Notes: generated by a model from the sequence alone, not told the origin. A DNA stretch of 64,000 nucleotides from Phycisphaerales bacterium (GCA_020850415.1 JADZER010000011.1:62001-126000); one strand, 5' to 3'. Counted from the first letter of the stretch, positions 37,334-47,180 are shown. Program-made: numbers and translations.

Positions 37334-38410
37334 TTAGCCGAAGCAGGCCGCGAACTTGCCCAGGAAGCAGAGGAAGTCCTGGGTGTTGATGATGCCGTTG
37401 CCATCGCAGTCGGCGGCGGCGTCGTAGTTGCCGCTCTGGAAGGCGGCGGACCACTTGCCGAGGAAGCAGAGGAAGTCCTGGGTGTTGACGACACCGTTGC
37501 CGTCGCAGTTGGGGAACTGATCGAGGCAGGAATCGCCGGTGTTGCCCCAGAACTGGGCCATGCCGCCGAGGATGTTGGGGCAGAGGCTGGAGTAGGAGTA
37601 GCTGTAGCACTCGAGGGAGGAGTGGCTGCCGTCGACGACCGCGTCGTCATCGAACTGGAGGGCGGTCTGGGTGCCGGGGGCGGCGGGGTTGCCGCGGGCG
37701 TCGCCGGTGCCCCAGGACATGGCCTGGGCGCAGGTGGCGAGGACCCAGGCGCCGGAGGTGGTCACGGCCTGGAGGAAGTAGACGAGGTAGGAGCCGGTGC
37801 CGGTGGACGGGAGGGTCCAGGCGCCGCTGGAGATGGCGACATTGGTGTAGTAGTAGCCGCCGCCGACGCCGGAGGCGAGGGTGCCGAAGTCGAGCAGCCA
37901 GCCGCTGTAGTCGTAGCTGTCGGGGTCGCAGGGGGCCGACTCCTGGGTGAAGACGCCGATGATGCAGGCCTCGGAGGTGCCCGAGCCGCCGGCGATCCAG
38001 AACCAGGCGAGGTCGACACGGCTGGCGCCGTCGCCGATGACGGTGTTGGCAACGACGGTCATGTCGTTGGTGAAGAACATGTTGCAGTAGGCGGTGCCGA
38101 AGTACCAGCGGCTGGTCTCGCCGGCGAGGCCGCAGGCGACGCCGCCGTCGGGGAAGCCGTCGCTGTCATCGTCGCCGTAGCAGTCGAAGATGCGGACAGC
38201 GGTCGCGCGGCTGTTGCCGCCGGTGTAGTCCATCCAGTCGCTCTGGAAGACGACCTTGCCGTCCTGCATGGCGACCTTGGCGATACGAACGGGATCAACC
38301 TTCTGGCCGGCGGCCTGCTTGAGGTCGCCGGTCTTCTGGACCTGACCGGTCGCCATCGAAGCGACACCGGCGCACAGGCCCGCATACACACACAGGTTCT
38401 TGGCCTTCAT
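37334..38410 (-). CDS. Secreted protein with dockerin-like C-terminus
   Basis: A 358-residue exported protein with a signal peptide (MKAKNLCVYAGLCAGVASMATGQ) and a Cys-, Tyr- and Gly-rich beta domain I cannot name. The last 65 residues hold two near-identical dockerin-like calcium loops, CDGNGVVNTQDFLCFLGKWS and CDGNGIINTQDFLCFLGKFA, with cysteines inside the helices as well as at the start. AAGGAG (38417-38422) precedes the ATG. A terminator follows. Probably surface-attached; function unknown. Confidence 0.8.
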   Translation of the reverse strand: MKAKNLCVYAGLCAGVASMATGQVQKTGDLKQAAGQKVDPVRIAKVAMQDGKVVFQSDWMDYTGGNSRATAVRIFDCYGDDDSDGFPDGGVACGLAGETSRWYFGTAYCNMFFTNDMTVVANTVIGDGASRVDLAWFWIAGGSGTSEACIIGVFTQESAPCDPDSYDYSGWLLDFGTLASGVGGGYYYTNVAISSGAWTLPSTGTGSYLVYFLQAVTTSGAWVLATCAQAMSWGTGDARGNPAAPGTQTALQFDDDAVVDGSHSSLECYSYSYSSLCPNILGGMAQFWGNTGDSCLDQFPNCDGNGVVNTQDFLCFLGKWSAAFQSGNYDAAADCDGNGIINTQDFLCFLGKFAACFG

Positions 38411-38922
38411 GAGCAACTCCTTCTTCGGTGAAAGGAAACCAAACGCAGTTTCTCCCCCCGTGGGGGGCCTTACCAAACCAGCCGACGCATCACAATCGCG
38501 CCGGAAACGCTTCGAATTGTGGGGCTCTCTCAATGCCCTCGTACTCAATCGGGAATCGTCCACCCTGAGAATAATCGGGTTTCGGAATCCGCTCTCATCG
38601 CCCTCCTGCCGGACCGGACGCTCCTTCTCCGCAATCCGGAGAGCCGCTGGTCATGCCGCTCGCGAGCCCTGACGGAGAACCCGCGGGCAATCGCCGAAAC
38701 AACGACCGATGTGGCTCTCGCTCTCCATCCAACAACTCTTCGGCATGAGACCACGCCGACACCTTCGCAATATACACACCCGGACACAGCACGCAATACC
38801 CCCAAACCCATTTTTCGCACTTTCCCCTACAATCCCCCCACCTTCGCGCCCTGGTTCTGGGAATCTGGGCAAAGCGGGTAAACGAGCCATTCCGGACGAC
38901 CGGATCCATCGCCCGGAGGCCC
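38411..38922. other. Long AT-richer intergenic stretch, no gene
   Basis: About 510 bases between the dockerin-tailed gene start and the carA stop. I find no credible coding sequence; the open frames here have no start signals and poor composition. It must hold the promoter of the dockerin-tailed gene. CCCCCC-GT-GGGGGG (38454-38467) can form a hairpin in that gene's leader. Confidence 0.55.
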
Positions 38923-40152
38923 TCACCGGGCCGCGGCGATCTCGGGCGGCCGGCGGGACCGCATGGATCGGACGAACTCGTCGAACAGGGGCCCGGCATC
39001 GTGCGGACCCGGCGAGGCCTCGGGGTGGTACTGGACACTGAACACCGGCCGATCGGCGAGGCGGAACCCGGCGACCGTGGCGTCGTTGAGGTGGATGTGG
39101 GTGACCTCGCCCCCGGCCGCCTCGAGGCTCGCACGGTCCACGGCGAAGCCGTGGTTCTGGCTGGTGATCTCGACGCGGTCGAACAGCCGGTCGAGCACCG
39201 GCTGGTTGGCCCCGCGGTGGCCGAAGGGGAGCTTGTAGGTCCTGGCGCCCAGCGCGAGCGCGAGCAGCTGGTGCCCGAGGCAGATGCCGAAGATCGGGAT
39301 CACCGGCTCGCCGGTCACAAGCCGGCGCAGCGTGGCGATCGTGGCCTCGACCGCGGCCGGATCGCCGGGCCCGTTCGACACGAAAAGCCCGTCAAAATCG
39401 CCTCTTTGGTAGGCGGCTTGGATCTCCGAGCTCGGTGTGTCGTGGGGTATGACGGTGACATCGCACCCGCGCTCGGTGAGGTTGCGGAGGATGTTCCGCT
39501 TGGCGCCGCAGTCGATCGCCAGGACACGGGGCCGGCGCCCGTCGCCGACCGCGCCCCGGTCGCCACGGTCGCTCCACGCCCACTCGCCCATCGCCTCGCC
39601 CCAGGCGCAGCGGTCGATGCGCCCGACGCCGGGCACGAGGTTCTGCCCGGCCATGCTGGGGGCGTTTCGGGCCCGGGCGAGCAGGTCGGCGTCGGCAAGG
39701 TCGGCCCGGTCGGTCAGCACGCCGTTCATGGCCCCGCCGGTCCGCAGGGTCCGGGTCAGGGCCCGGGTGTCGATCCCCTCGATCCCCAGCACCCCGGCGT
39801 CGGCCAGGTAGGCCGAGAGATCCTGGTTGGCCCGGAAGTTCGAGTGGCGCCGGGCGAGCTCCCGCACCACGAACCCGGCGACCTGGACCTTGCCCGACTC
39901 GACATCCTCGGGGTTCACGCCGGTGTTGCCGATCAGCGGGAAGGTCTGGACGAGGATCTGGCCGGAGTACGAGGGGTCGGTCAGGGACTCCTGGTAGCCG
40001 CACATCGCGGTGTTGAATACGACCTCGGCCTCGACGACCAACCCCCGCCCCACGGCCCCGAAGCCACGCCCCCGGAACACGCTGCCGTCGGCCAGGACGA
40101 GTCTGCAAAGGGGGCGTTCGGGGGCGTTCGGCGTCGTGTTCTTGTGGGGCAT
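38923..40152 (-). CDS. carA: Carbamoyl-phosphate synthase small subunit
   Basis: Glutaminase subunit that feeds ammonia to CarB for arginine and pyrimidine synthesis. 409 residues. The N-terminal domain has VVFNTAMCGYQESLTDPSYSGQ in part (FNTAMCGYQE..DPSY), and the class I amidotransferase domain has the nucleophile GICLGHQLLALALG and the His/Glu pair in VQYHPEASPGPHD. The ATG at 40152 is 16 bases from the priA start on the other strand. CarB is not in this window. Confidence 0.95.
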   Translation of the reverse strand: MPHKNTTPNAPERPLCRLVLADGSVFRGRGFGAVGRGLVVEAEVVFNTAMCGYQESLTDPSYSGQILVQTFPLIGNTGVNPEDVESGKVQVAGFVVRELARRHSNFRANQDLSAYLADAGVLGIEGIDTRALTRTLRTGGAMNGVLTDRADLADADLLARARNAPSMAGQNLVPGVGRIDRCAWGEAMGEWAWSDRGDRGAVGDGRRPRVLAIDCGAKRNILRNLTERGCDVTVIPHDTPSSEIQAAYQRGDFDGLFVSNGPGDPAAVEATIATLRRLVTGEPVIPIFGICLGHQLLALALGARTYKLPFGHRGANQPVLDRLFDRVEITSQNHGFAVDRASLEAAGGEVTHIHLNDATVAGFRLADRPVFSVQYHPEASPGPHDAGPLFDEFVRSMRSRRPPEIAAAR

Positions 40153-40168
40153 CGGTAGAGTGTACGGC

Positions 40169-42565
40169 GTGCCCCGCTCTCTCTTCGAGCCCGACCGCCC
40201 GACACCCTCGCTCAAGGGGGCGACGCTCCTGCGCGTGGCGGTCGAGCGCGGGATCGACCGGGGCGGCCTGCTCCGCGATTGGGACGCCCTGACCTACCTC
40301 GCGCCGGGCCCGGGCGCGGGCGAGGCCCCCGTGCTCGCCGGGGAGCTGGTCACCGTCCCCCTCGGCAAATCGGACACGCCGACCCGGGGCTTTGTCGTCG
40401 AGGTCGGGGGGGAGGAGCTGGCGGCAGGGATCCAGCCCGAGACGATCAAGCCCATCCTGGCCCGCGCCGGCGCCTGCATCCCCGGACCGCTGGTCGAGCT
40501 GGGGGTGTGGATGGCGGGCTACTACCTCTGCCCGCTGGGGATGGCGATGGCGACCATGGTGCCGGCGGCGGTGAAGGCCCGGACGGGGCGGCGGGTGGTC
40601 GAGCAGCTTGAGCGTCCGGACCCGGTCCCCGAGTTGGCCGGACTCACCCCCAAGGTCCGGGCGGCGTGGGAGGCGGTCTGCGAGCTCAAACCGGGGGCTT
40701 TCCCGCTGGCGCCGCGAGACCTGGCCGACGCCATCGGCTCGCCGACCGTGCGGGAGGTCAACCGGCTGGTCGCCCTGGGCGGGCTGATCGCGGTCGAGCG
40801 GGAGATCGTGCGGGCCCGTGAGGAGCCGGGGTACCTGGCGGACGCGTCGGCGCTTAGCGCTGCGCCGGTCCTCACGGCGCGTCAGCGGGAGGTTGTCGAG
40901 GGGATCGGGGCGGCGCTGGGGTCGTTCTCGACCCACCTGGTGCGTGGGGTCACCGGCTCGGGCAAGACCGAGGTATACCTGCGCCTCATCGAGCGGGTGC
41001 TGGCGGCGGGCGGCTCGGCGATCGTGCTGGTGCCGGAGATCTCGCTCACGCCGCAGACCAGCGGGCGGTTCGGGGCCCGGTTCGCGGAGGCGGGTGTTGC
41101 GGTGCTGCACTCGGGTCTGACGGCGGCGCAGCGTCACCGGGAGTGGAAGCGGGCGTCGTCGGGGGGGGCCCGGGTGGTGGTCGGGGCGCGGTCGGCGGTG
41201 TTCGCGCCGCTGGCTCGGCTCGGGCTGATCGTGGTGGACGAGGAGCACGACAGCTCGTACAAGCAGGACCAGCTCCCCAGGTACAACGCGCGTGATGTCG
41301 CGATCGTGCGGGCGCGGATCGCGTCGTGCCCCGTCGTTCTGGGGTCGGCGACGCCGTCGCTTGAGTCCTGGGCCAACGCGACGGGCGACCGCCCGCGCTC
41401 GACGCTGTGGACGATGCCCGATCGGGTCGGCGGGGCGAGCCTGCCGCGGGTGGAGCTGGTCGACATGGCGACGCTGCTGCGTCCCGAGCCGGGGCAGAAG
41501 CCGCCCCGGCCGGACCGGATCCCCGCGCTGAGCCCCCGGCTGCGCGGGGCGCTGGGCGAGGCTCTCGGCCGGGGTGAGCAGGCGTTGATCCTGCTGAACC
41601 GGCGCGGGTACGCCCACTATCTCTGCTGCGCGAGCCGGACCTGCGGGTGGGTGCTGGAGTGCGATCACTGCGACGCGCGGCTGGTGATCCACACCGGGCG
41701 TCAGCTGCCGCAGGGCGCGGTCGTGCGGTGCCACCACTGCCTGGCCGAGCAGGTGGTCCCCCACCGCTGCCCGGCGTGCACTGGGCGGCTGCTGCAGCTC
41801 GGCACGGGGACGCAGCGGGTGGAGGAGGAGCTCACGGGGTTGTTCACGCCCGAGCGCGTGGGCGGGGCGTGTGCGCTGGTGGAGGGAGAGACCCTGGCCC
41901 GCGTGGACGCCGACACCATGCGCACCGGGCGGGACTACTTCGAAACCCTGGGACGATTCGCCTCCGGCGAGATCAAGGTGCTGCTGGGGACGCAGATGAT
42001 CGCCAAGGGCCACGACTTCCCGAATGTCTCGCTCGTGGGCGTGCTGTGCGCCGACGCGGCCCTGGCGCTCCCGGACTTCCGGGCGGCCGAGCGGACCTTC
42101 CAGCTCGTCAGCCAGGTCGCGGGGCGGGCCGGGCGGGGGGTGAAGGCGGGGACGGTGATCGTGCAGGCATATGACCCCGGGGCGCCGGCGGTGAAGCTCG
42201 CGGCGGTGCACGACTACCCGGCGTTCGCGGACGCAGAGCTGGCGGCCCGACGGGGGGCGGGTCTGCCGCCGGCTGGGAGGATGGCGAGGGTGGTCTGCCG
42301 CGACCGGGAGTTCGGTCGGGCGCGGGAGGCGTCGGAGGCGCTGGCGGGGGCGTTGCGGGCGGGGGCGGAAGGGGGTCGGGTGGAGGTCCTGGGTCCTTCG
42401 CCCTGTGCGATCGCGCGAGTGGCGGGGTACCACCGGTTCGAGGTACTGCTCGTGGCCCCGACCGCCCGGCTGGTGCAGGATTGCCTTGGGGGCCTCCGGG
42501 CCCGGGGGCTGCTCAAGAGCGACGCCCGGACCGCGATCGATGTCGACCCCGTGGCGCTCATGTAG
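40169..42565 (+). CDS. priA: Primosomal protein N' (replication restart helicase PriA)
   Basis: A 3'-5' helicase that reloads the replisome at stalled forks. 798 residues. Walker A is VTGSGKTEVYLRLIE, DEAH-type box VVDEEHDSSYKQ, helicase motifs GSATPSLES and QVAGRAGRG, and the zinc domain has eight cysteines (CGWVLECDHC, VRCHHC, HRCPAC and earlier). The start is judged a GTG at 40169; a GTG three codons up is equally possible. It begins 16 bases from the divergent carA. Confidence 0.94.
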   Translation: MPRSLFEPDRPTPSLKGATLLRVAVERGIDRGGLLRDWDALTYLAPGPGAGEAPVLAGELVTVPLGKSDTPTRGFVVEVGGEELAAGIQPETIKPILARAGACIPGPLVELGVWMAGYYLCPLGMAMATMVPAAVKARTGRRVVEQLERPDPVPELAGLTPKVRAAWEAVCELKPGAFPLAPRDLADAIGSPTVREVNRLVALGGLIAVEREIVRAREEPGYLADASALSAAPVLTARQREVVEGIGAALGSFSTHLVRGVTGSGKTEVYLRLIERVLAAGGSAIVLVPEISLTPQTSGRFGARFAEAGVAVLHSGLTAAQRHREWKRASSGGARVVVGARSAVFAPLARLGLIVVDEEHDSSYKQDQLPRYNARDVAIVRARIASCPVVLGSATPSLESWANATGDRPRSTLWTMPDRVGGASLPRVELVDMATLLRPEPGQKPPRPDRIPALSPRLRGALGEALGRGEQALILLNRRGYAHYLCCASRTCGWVLECDHCDARLVIHTGRQLPQGAVVRCHHCLAEQVVPHRCPACTGRLLQLGTGTQRVEEELTGLFTPERVGGACALVEGETLARVDADTMRTGRDYFETLGRFASGEIKVLLGTQMIAKGHDFPNVSLVGVLCADAALALPDFRAAERTFQLVSQVAGRAGRGVKAGTVIVQAYDPGAPAVKLAAVHDYPAFADAELAARRGAGLPPAGRMARVVCRDREFGRAREASEALAGALRAGAEGGRVEVLGPSPCAIARVAGYHRFEVLLVAPTARLVQDCLGGLRARGLLKSDARTAIDVDPVALM

Positions 42566-42623
42566 CGGGCGGGCGTTCGCCGAAGGAAGCCCCGCCCGCA
42601 CCACCCCGGATACCCTGCCCCCG

Positions 42624-43526
42624 ATGCACGGCCCCACACCGACCCCCAAGCTCGTCCACCTGAACGGCCAGATCATCCCCGCGGCCGAGGCCAAGGTCAG
42701 CGTCTTTGACCGCGGCTTTGTCTTCGGGGACGGGATCTACGAGGGGCTGCGGTCCTTCGGCGGCTGGGTCCGCAACCTGGACGACCATATCGCCCGCATG
42801 CAGCAGGGCCTGGACGAGGCCGGGATCGGCTGGGATGCCCGCCGGCTGCACGAGCTCTGCCCGCCGCTGCTCGAAGCCAATGAGATGGGGGACGCGTTTC
42901 TCTACTGGCAGATCACGCGCGGGACGCCCAAGCCCGGCCACCCCGTGCGGGCCCGCCTGGCGGAGCCGGACATCGAGCCGACCGTGTTTGGGTACTGCCT
43001 GGGGCTGCCCGGGGTGGACGATCTCCGGGAGCCGACGACCTGCAACGCGGCGACGGTGCCGGACACCCGCTGGCACAAGGGGCATGTGAAGTCGATCTCG
43101 CTGATGGCGAATGTCATGGCGGCGCAGGCCGCGACCGAGTCGGAGGGCGAGGAGGCGATCCTGGTCCGCGACGGGCGGGTTTCCGAGTCGTGCGCGACGA
43201 ACATCTTCGTGGTGGTGCGCGGGCGCGAGGGGCAGGTCGAGCTCTGCACGCCGCCGCTGGACGATGTGTCGATCCTGCCGGGAGTGACCCGCAAGATCAT
43301 CCTGGAGCTGTTCCCCGACGCGAGGGTGCGGCGGATCACCGAGGACGAGTTGCACCGGGCTTCGGAGATCTTCCTGACGGGGACGATCACCACGATCAAG
43401 AGCGCCGTCCGGCTGGACGGGCGCCCGGTCGGCGGGGGGACGCCGGGCCCGGTGGCGCGGCGTGTGCTGGAGCGGTATGCCGACTATCTGCGGGCGAACA
43501 TCGCGGCCCCGGCGGGGGCGAGATGA
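42624..43526 (+). CDS. Class IV aminotransferase, D-amino-acid-transaminase-like
   Basis: A 300-residue PLP enzyme of the fold IV group (branched-chain/D-alanine aminotransferases). VFDRGFVFGDGIYEGLRSFGG gives the start of the fold; the PLP lysine is in HKGHVKSISLMANVMAAQ (KS.SL..N, nearer D-alanine aminotransferase than IlvE), and the cofactor phosphate loop is SESCATNIFVV. Its stop overlaps the murD start. Next to murD, which needs D-glutamate, a D-Ala/D-Glu transaminase role is attractive. IlvE activity cannot be excluded. Confidence 0.85.
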   Translation: MHGPTPTPKLVHLNGQIIPAAEAKVSVFDRGFVFGDGIYEGLRSFGGWVRNLDDHIARMQQGLDEAGIGWDARRLHELCPPLLEANEMGDAFLYWQITRGTPKPGHPVRARLAEPDIEPTVFGYCLGLPGVDDLREPTTCNAATVPDTRWHKGHVKSISLMANVMAAQAATESEGEEAILVRDGRVSESCATNIFVVVRGREGQVELCTPPLDDVSILPGVTRKIILELFPDARVRRITEDELHRASEIFLTGTITTIKSAVRLDGRPVGGGTPGPVARRVLERYADYLRANIAAPAGAR

Positions 43527-44839
43527 CCGACCTCGCGGGCAAGCGCGTCACGGTCATGGGCCTGGGCCGGTTCGGCGGCGGGCTGGGCGTGACCCGCTGG
43601 CTCGCGGCCCAGGGCGCCCGGGTGCTGGTCACCGACCTGGAACCGGCGGCGAAGCTCCACGAGTCGCTGGCGAAGCTGGATGATCTGGTGAAGGCCGGGC
43701 GTGTGACGCTCGCCCTGGGGGGGCACACCCGCGAGCAGTTCACCGGCTGCGATCTGCTGGTCGCGAACCCGGCGGTGCCACGCCCGTGGGAGAACGCCTA
43801 TCTGCGGGCGTCGAGCGAGGCGCGGGTGCCGGTCACGACGGAGATCGGGCTGCTGATCGAACGCCTGCCGGACCGCCGCCGCGTGATCGGCATCACCGGC
43901 AGCGCGGGCAAGAGCACCACGACGGCGATGATCGCCCATGTGCTGCGGTCGTGCGGGCAGCCCACGCACCTGGGCGGGAACATCGGCGGCTCGCTGCTGG
44001 AGTCTCTGCCGGCGATCACCGTCGACGACTGGGTCGTGCTCGAGCTCTCCAGCGCCATGCTGCACTGGCTGGGCGCGTGGTCGCCGCGGGTCGCGGTGGT
44101 CACCAACATCACGCCGAACCACATCGACTGGCACGGCGAGTTCGAGCACTACGCGGCGAGCAAGCGCCGGCTGCTCGGCTCGCAGCAGCCGGGCGACGCG
44201 GCGGTGCTGGGCCCGGCCCTGGCCGATCTGGCGACAAACCCCGGCGTGCGTCGCGTCGTGCTGGACGGGGGCGCCCGGGTCGACGGGCTGGCGATCCCCG
44301 GGTCGCACAACGCCCTGAACGGCGCGATGGCGTGCGCCGCGGTCTCGCAGCTGGGGCTCGGCCTGACGACGGAGCGGATCCACGGCGCCGTGCGCTCGTT
44401 CCTGGGGCTCCCCCACCGCCTGTGCCTGCTGGGGGAGCGGGAGGGGGTGCGGTTCTACGACGACTCGAAGTCCACCACGCCCGAGGCGGCGGTGCTGGCG
44501 CTGCGGTCGTTCGAAGAGCGGGGCGAGCTGGCCCGGGTTCATCTCATCGCCGGCGGGTACGACAAGGGGAGCGACCTGTCCCCCATCGCCGCCAAGAGCG
44601 CGGAGATCGCGGGGCTCTACTGCATCGGCAAGACGGGCCCGAAGCTCGCCGCGGCGGCGGGGGAGAAGGCCCGCAACGCCATCACGCTGGACCGGGCGAT
44701 GCGGGAGGTGCGTGCGAACACCCGGCGGGGCGATATCGTGCTGCTGAGCCCGGGGTGCGCGTCGTGGGATCAGTTCGAGAACTTCGAGCAACGCGGGCGG
44801 CGGTTCGCGAGCCTCGCCGGCCTGGCGGGACCGCCATGA
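43523..44839 (+). CDS. murD: UDP-N-acetylmuramoyl-L-alanine--D-glutamate ligase
   Basis: Adds D-glutamate to UDP-MurNAc-L-Ala in peptidoglycan synthesis. 438 residues. The N-terminal Rossmann part has VMGLGRFGGGLGV, the ATP loop is GITGSAGKSTTTAM, followed by GGNIGGSLLE and LELSSAMLHWL, NITPNHIDWHG, and late FYDDSKSTTPEA. All are MurD landmarks. ATG overlaps the aminotransferase stop (ATGA) and its own stop overlaps the next ATG. Its presence supports a peptidoglycan wall in this planctomycete. Confidence 0.94.
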   Translation: MTDLAGKRVTVMGLGRFGGGLGVTRWLAAQGARVLVTDLEPAAKLHESLAKLDDLVKAGRVTLALGGHTREQFTGCDLLVANPAVPRPWENAYLRASSEARVPVTTEIGLLIERLPDRRRVIGITGSAGKSTTTAMIAHVLRSCGQPTHLGGNIGGSLLESLPAITVDDWVVLELSSAMLHWLGAWSPRVAVVTNITPNHIDWHGEFEHYAASKRRLLGSQQPGDAAVLGPALADLATNPGVRRVVLDGGARVDGLAIPGSHNALNGAMACAAVSQLGLGLTTERIHGAVRSFLGLPHRLCLLGEREGVRFYDDSKSTTPEAAVLALRSFEERGELARVHLIAGGYDKGSDLSPIAAKSAEIAGLYCIGKTGPKLAAAAGEKARNAITLDRAMREVRANTRRGDIVLLSPGCASWDQFENFEQRGRRFASLAGLAGPP

Positions 44840-45627
44840 GACTCGTGCGGTGCGGGGCCGTGCTCCCGGCGCTCGCGATCCTCGCCGGCTGCTTCGGCGG
44901 GCGAGAGGGCGGCGAGATGCTCCGGCCGGCCGTGGAGCATGTGCTCGGGCCCGCGGCCCGGCAGATGTCGGCCTTCGAGTTCGTCGAGATTCTCCCGGGT
45001 GTGAGGATCAACCAGGAAATCCGCACGCTGGAGTTCGACGCCACGGTAGCGATCGATTGCCACGACCCCGAGACGCCGGATGTCTACCTCGAGGTGATCT
45101 GCTGCACGCGCGATACGCGCGAGCACGAGGCGCTGGTCGTGACGGGCGTGTCGCCCTCGTCCGTCCATGCCGCGCTGCTCGCGCTGGGCGGCGAGCCCGG
45201 GCGCCCGGGCGGCTGGCGACGCGAGGGGGACGCCATCGTCTCCGTCCCGCCCGAGGGTGACCGCGTACGGGTCTGGTTTTTCGTCGCCACCGACGACGGC
45301 TCGATCAGGGTCAGCGAGCCGACGCAGTGGATCATCCAGCACGAGACGCGCCGGCCGCTGACATCCTGGGCGACGGATCCTGGCTGGGTCTTCGCAGGCT
45401 CGCGGATCCGCCAGTATCAGGGGCGGGAGGTCTACGACGCCGACGGGACGGGCCAGCTCATCGGCTTGCACACCTTCGGGAGCGAGGTTATCGGATGGAC
45501 GCGGGTTGAGAGCCCCGAGGCCGCGGTCGACGAGCCGCAGTGGCTCGCCAACTCGGATCTCGTGCCGCCGATCGGCACGCCGGTTCGGGTGCGGATCGAG
45601 CTGGTCTCGGGCGACGACCGTCCCTAG
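44836..45627 (+). CDS. YdjY-domain lipoprotein
   Basis: A 263-residue lipoprotein (lipobox LAGC near residue 18). The YdjY-like part is VYLEVICCTRDTREHEALVV then SSVHAALLALGGEPG, which fits that domain. The C-terminal half reads VRVWFFVATDDGSIRVSEPT and WVFAGSRIRQYQGREVYDAD. The domain recurs in planctomycete lipoproteins and has no established role that I know of. Third gene of the aminotransferase-murD operon by ATGA overlap. It ends by sharing CTAG with the convergent protease gene. Confidence 0.82.
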   Translation: MRLVRCGAVLPALAILAGCFGGREGGEMLRPAVEHVLGPAARQMSAFEFVEILPGVRINQEIRTLEFDATVAIDCHDPETPDVYLEVICCTRDTREHEALVVTGVSPSSVHAALLALGGEPGRPGGWRREGDAIVSVPPEGDRVRVWFFVATDDGSIRVSEPTQWIIQHETRRPLTSWATDPGWVFAGSRIRQYQGREVYDADGTGQLIGLHTFGSEVIGWTRVESPEAAVDEPQWLANSDLVPPIGTPVRVRIELVSGDDRP

Positions 45628-47057
45628 CGGGCGAGCCGGAGGCGGAGCGTCCGTTCTTCGGGCTCCTTGGTGTCGAGGTTTTGGGCCTCGACGACGATCT
45701 CGACCGGCCTGCCGAGCAGCAGGCCCTGGGCGGCGAGCTGGTCGGTCATGTCGCGGAGGGTCCCGACCTCCGCCGCGCCGACCCGGAGGACGCGCTGATT
45801 GCGTTCGAAACCGGTCTCCGCGGCCGGGGAGTTGCCCGCGACCCATTCGACCACGGGCTGGTCGTCCCAGGCCAGGGTCCCCCGCCCGGTCCAGAATGTC
45901 AGGCCGATCCGGCCCAGTTCTTCGATGATGCTGGGCCCGACGACGACCTCCGCGTCGGCCTCGCCGAGCGTCACGGGGATGGTGAGCTCGCCGCCGTCGC
46001 GCCACACGCGCAGCTCGGCCACCTCGCCGGGCCGGACGATGCTGATCAGTGATCGCAGCACGCCCACGCCGGTGGTCGGATGGCCGTTGATCGCGAGGAT
46101 GACATCGTCGGGGCGCAGGCCGGCCTGGTCGGCGGGCCCGCCGCTGGTCACGGCGGGGACGAGCACACCGAACCCGTTGAAGCCCACGGCCTCCGGCGAG
46201 TCGTCGGCGCGGGGGAGGTTGATGCCGAGGAACCCGCGTCGGACGGCGCCGGTCTCGATCAGCTGATCCACGACCGACTCGATCACGGTCAGGGGGATCG
46301 CGAAGCTGATGCCGGCGCTCTGGCCTTCGACGGTGCCCTCGGACTCGGCGCCGGTCGCGATGGCGACATTCATGCCGACCACCTGGCCGCGGACATTCAC
46401 GAGCGGCCCGCCCGAGTTGCCCGGGTTGACGGCGGCGTCGGTCTGGATGAAGTTGGTGTAGCCGCTGGAGGCGGCCACCGCCCCGGCCGGCTCGCGCCCG
46501 AGGCCGGAGATGATCCCCTCGCTCATCGAGAACTTGAAGCCGAACGGGGAGCCGAAGGCGAACACACGCTCTCCCTGTCGGGGCTGCTGTCCGGTCGCTC
46601 GGACCGCCGGGATGAGGCTGTCGGCGGCGCCGAGGCCCACGACGGCGATATCGGTCAGCGGGTCGGCCCCGACCACCTCGCCGGTGAACAGCCGGCCGTC
46701 GGAAAGCTGGACGCGGATCGACTCTGCGCCGCGGACGACATGGGCGTTGGTCACCACATGGCCCTCGACGTCGAAGAGCCACCCCGAGCCCGAGGAGCTG
46801 GGGTGCCAGCGCCCCATGCCGGGGAGACGGACATCGATGTGCACGACGGATGGCTCGACCGACTCGGCCACACGCCGGACGGCCTGGTCGATCCGCTCGA
46901 GGATGTCGTCCTCGCCGAGGGCCTGCCTGGCGAGCGACACCCGCGCGGAGGTCTGGGCGAACTCCACCCGGCGCACCATGCTCGGGCCGAGGAGCAGCGC
47001 CGCCACCGTCGCCGCCAGCACCACGAACGCCGGGCCCCAGTCGGTGAACTTCCTCAT
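45624..47057 (-). CDS. HtrA/DegP-type serine protease with PDZ domains
   Basis: A periplasmic, membrane-anchored quality-control protease of 477 residues. One TM anchor (about 8-26, AFVVLAATVAALLLGPS), then a trypsin-like domain with His (VTNAHVV), Asp (DPLTDIAVV) and Ser (NPGNSGGPLV), then a PDZ domain (about 260-345, FLGINLPRADD..PADQAGLRPDDVILAING). A second, diverged PDZ-like region follows (ETGFERNQRVLRVGAAEV). The ATG at 47057 begins the anchor. It ends within the convergent YdjY gene by four bases. Confidence 0.93.
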   Translation of the reverse strand: MRKFTDWGPAFVVLAATVAALLLGPSMVRRVEFAQTSARVSLARQALGEDDILERIDQAVRRVAESVEPSVVHIDVRLPGMGRWHPSSSGSGWLFDVEGHVVTNAHVVRGAESIRVQLSDGRLFTGEVVGADPLTDIAVVGLGAADSLIPAVRATGQQPRQGERVFAFGSPFGFKFSMSEGIISGLGREPAGAVAASSGYTNFIQTDAAVNPGNSGGPLVNVRGQVVGMNVAIATGAESEGTVEGQSAGISFAIPLTVIESVVDQLIETGAVRRGFLGINLPRADDSPEAVGFNGFGVLVPAVTSGGPADQAGLRPDDVILAINGHPTTGVGVLRSLISIVRPGEVAELRVWRDGGELTIPVTLGEADAEVVVGPSIIEELGRIGLTFWTGRGTLAWDDQPVVEWVAGNSPAAETGFERNQRVLRVGAAEVGTLRDMTDQLAAQGLLLGRPVEIVVEAQNLDTKEPEERTLRLRLAR

Positions 47058-47180
47058 CGCGCAGATCCTCCAGCGTTCCGCAGGCCGCGGTCGGCGAGCT
47101 GCGTGCAGCAAGCATCGTTCAGCAAGCCGCGGTCGGCTTGGTCGGTCGGCACGCCCGGCACAACGGCGCACCCGGGCACA

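Noticed and set aside
38519..38881. A 120-codon plus-strand frame in the long gap before carA
   Set aside because: No Shine-Dalgarno, irregular composition and no similarity to anything I know; treated as non-coding.
39392..42694. A 1100-codon minus-strand frame across priA
   Set aside because: Antisense to priA and partly out of frame with carA; Arg/His/Pro-rich without motifs.
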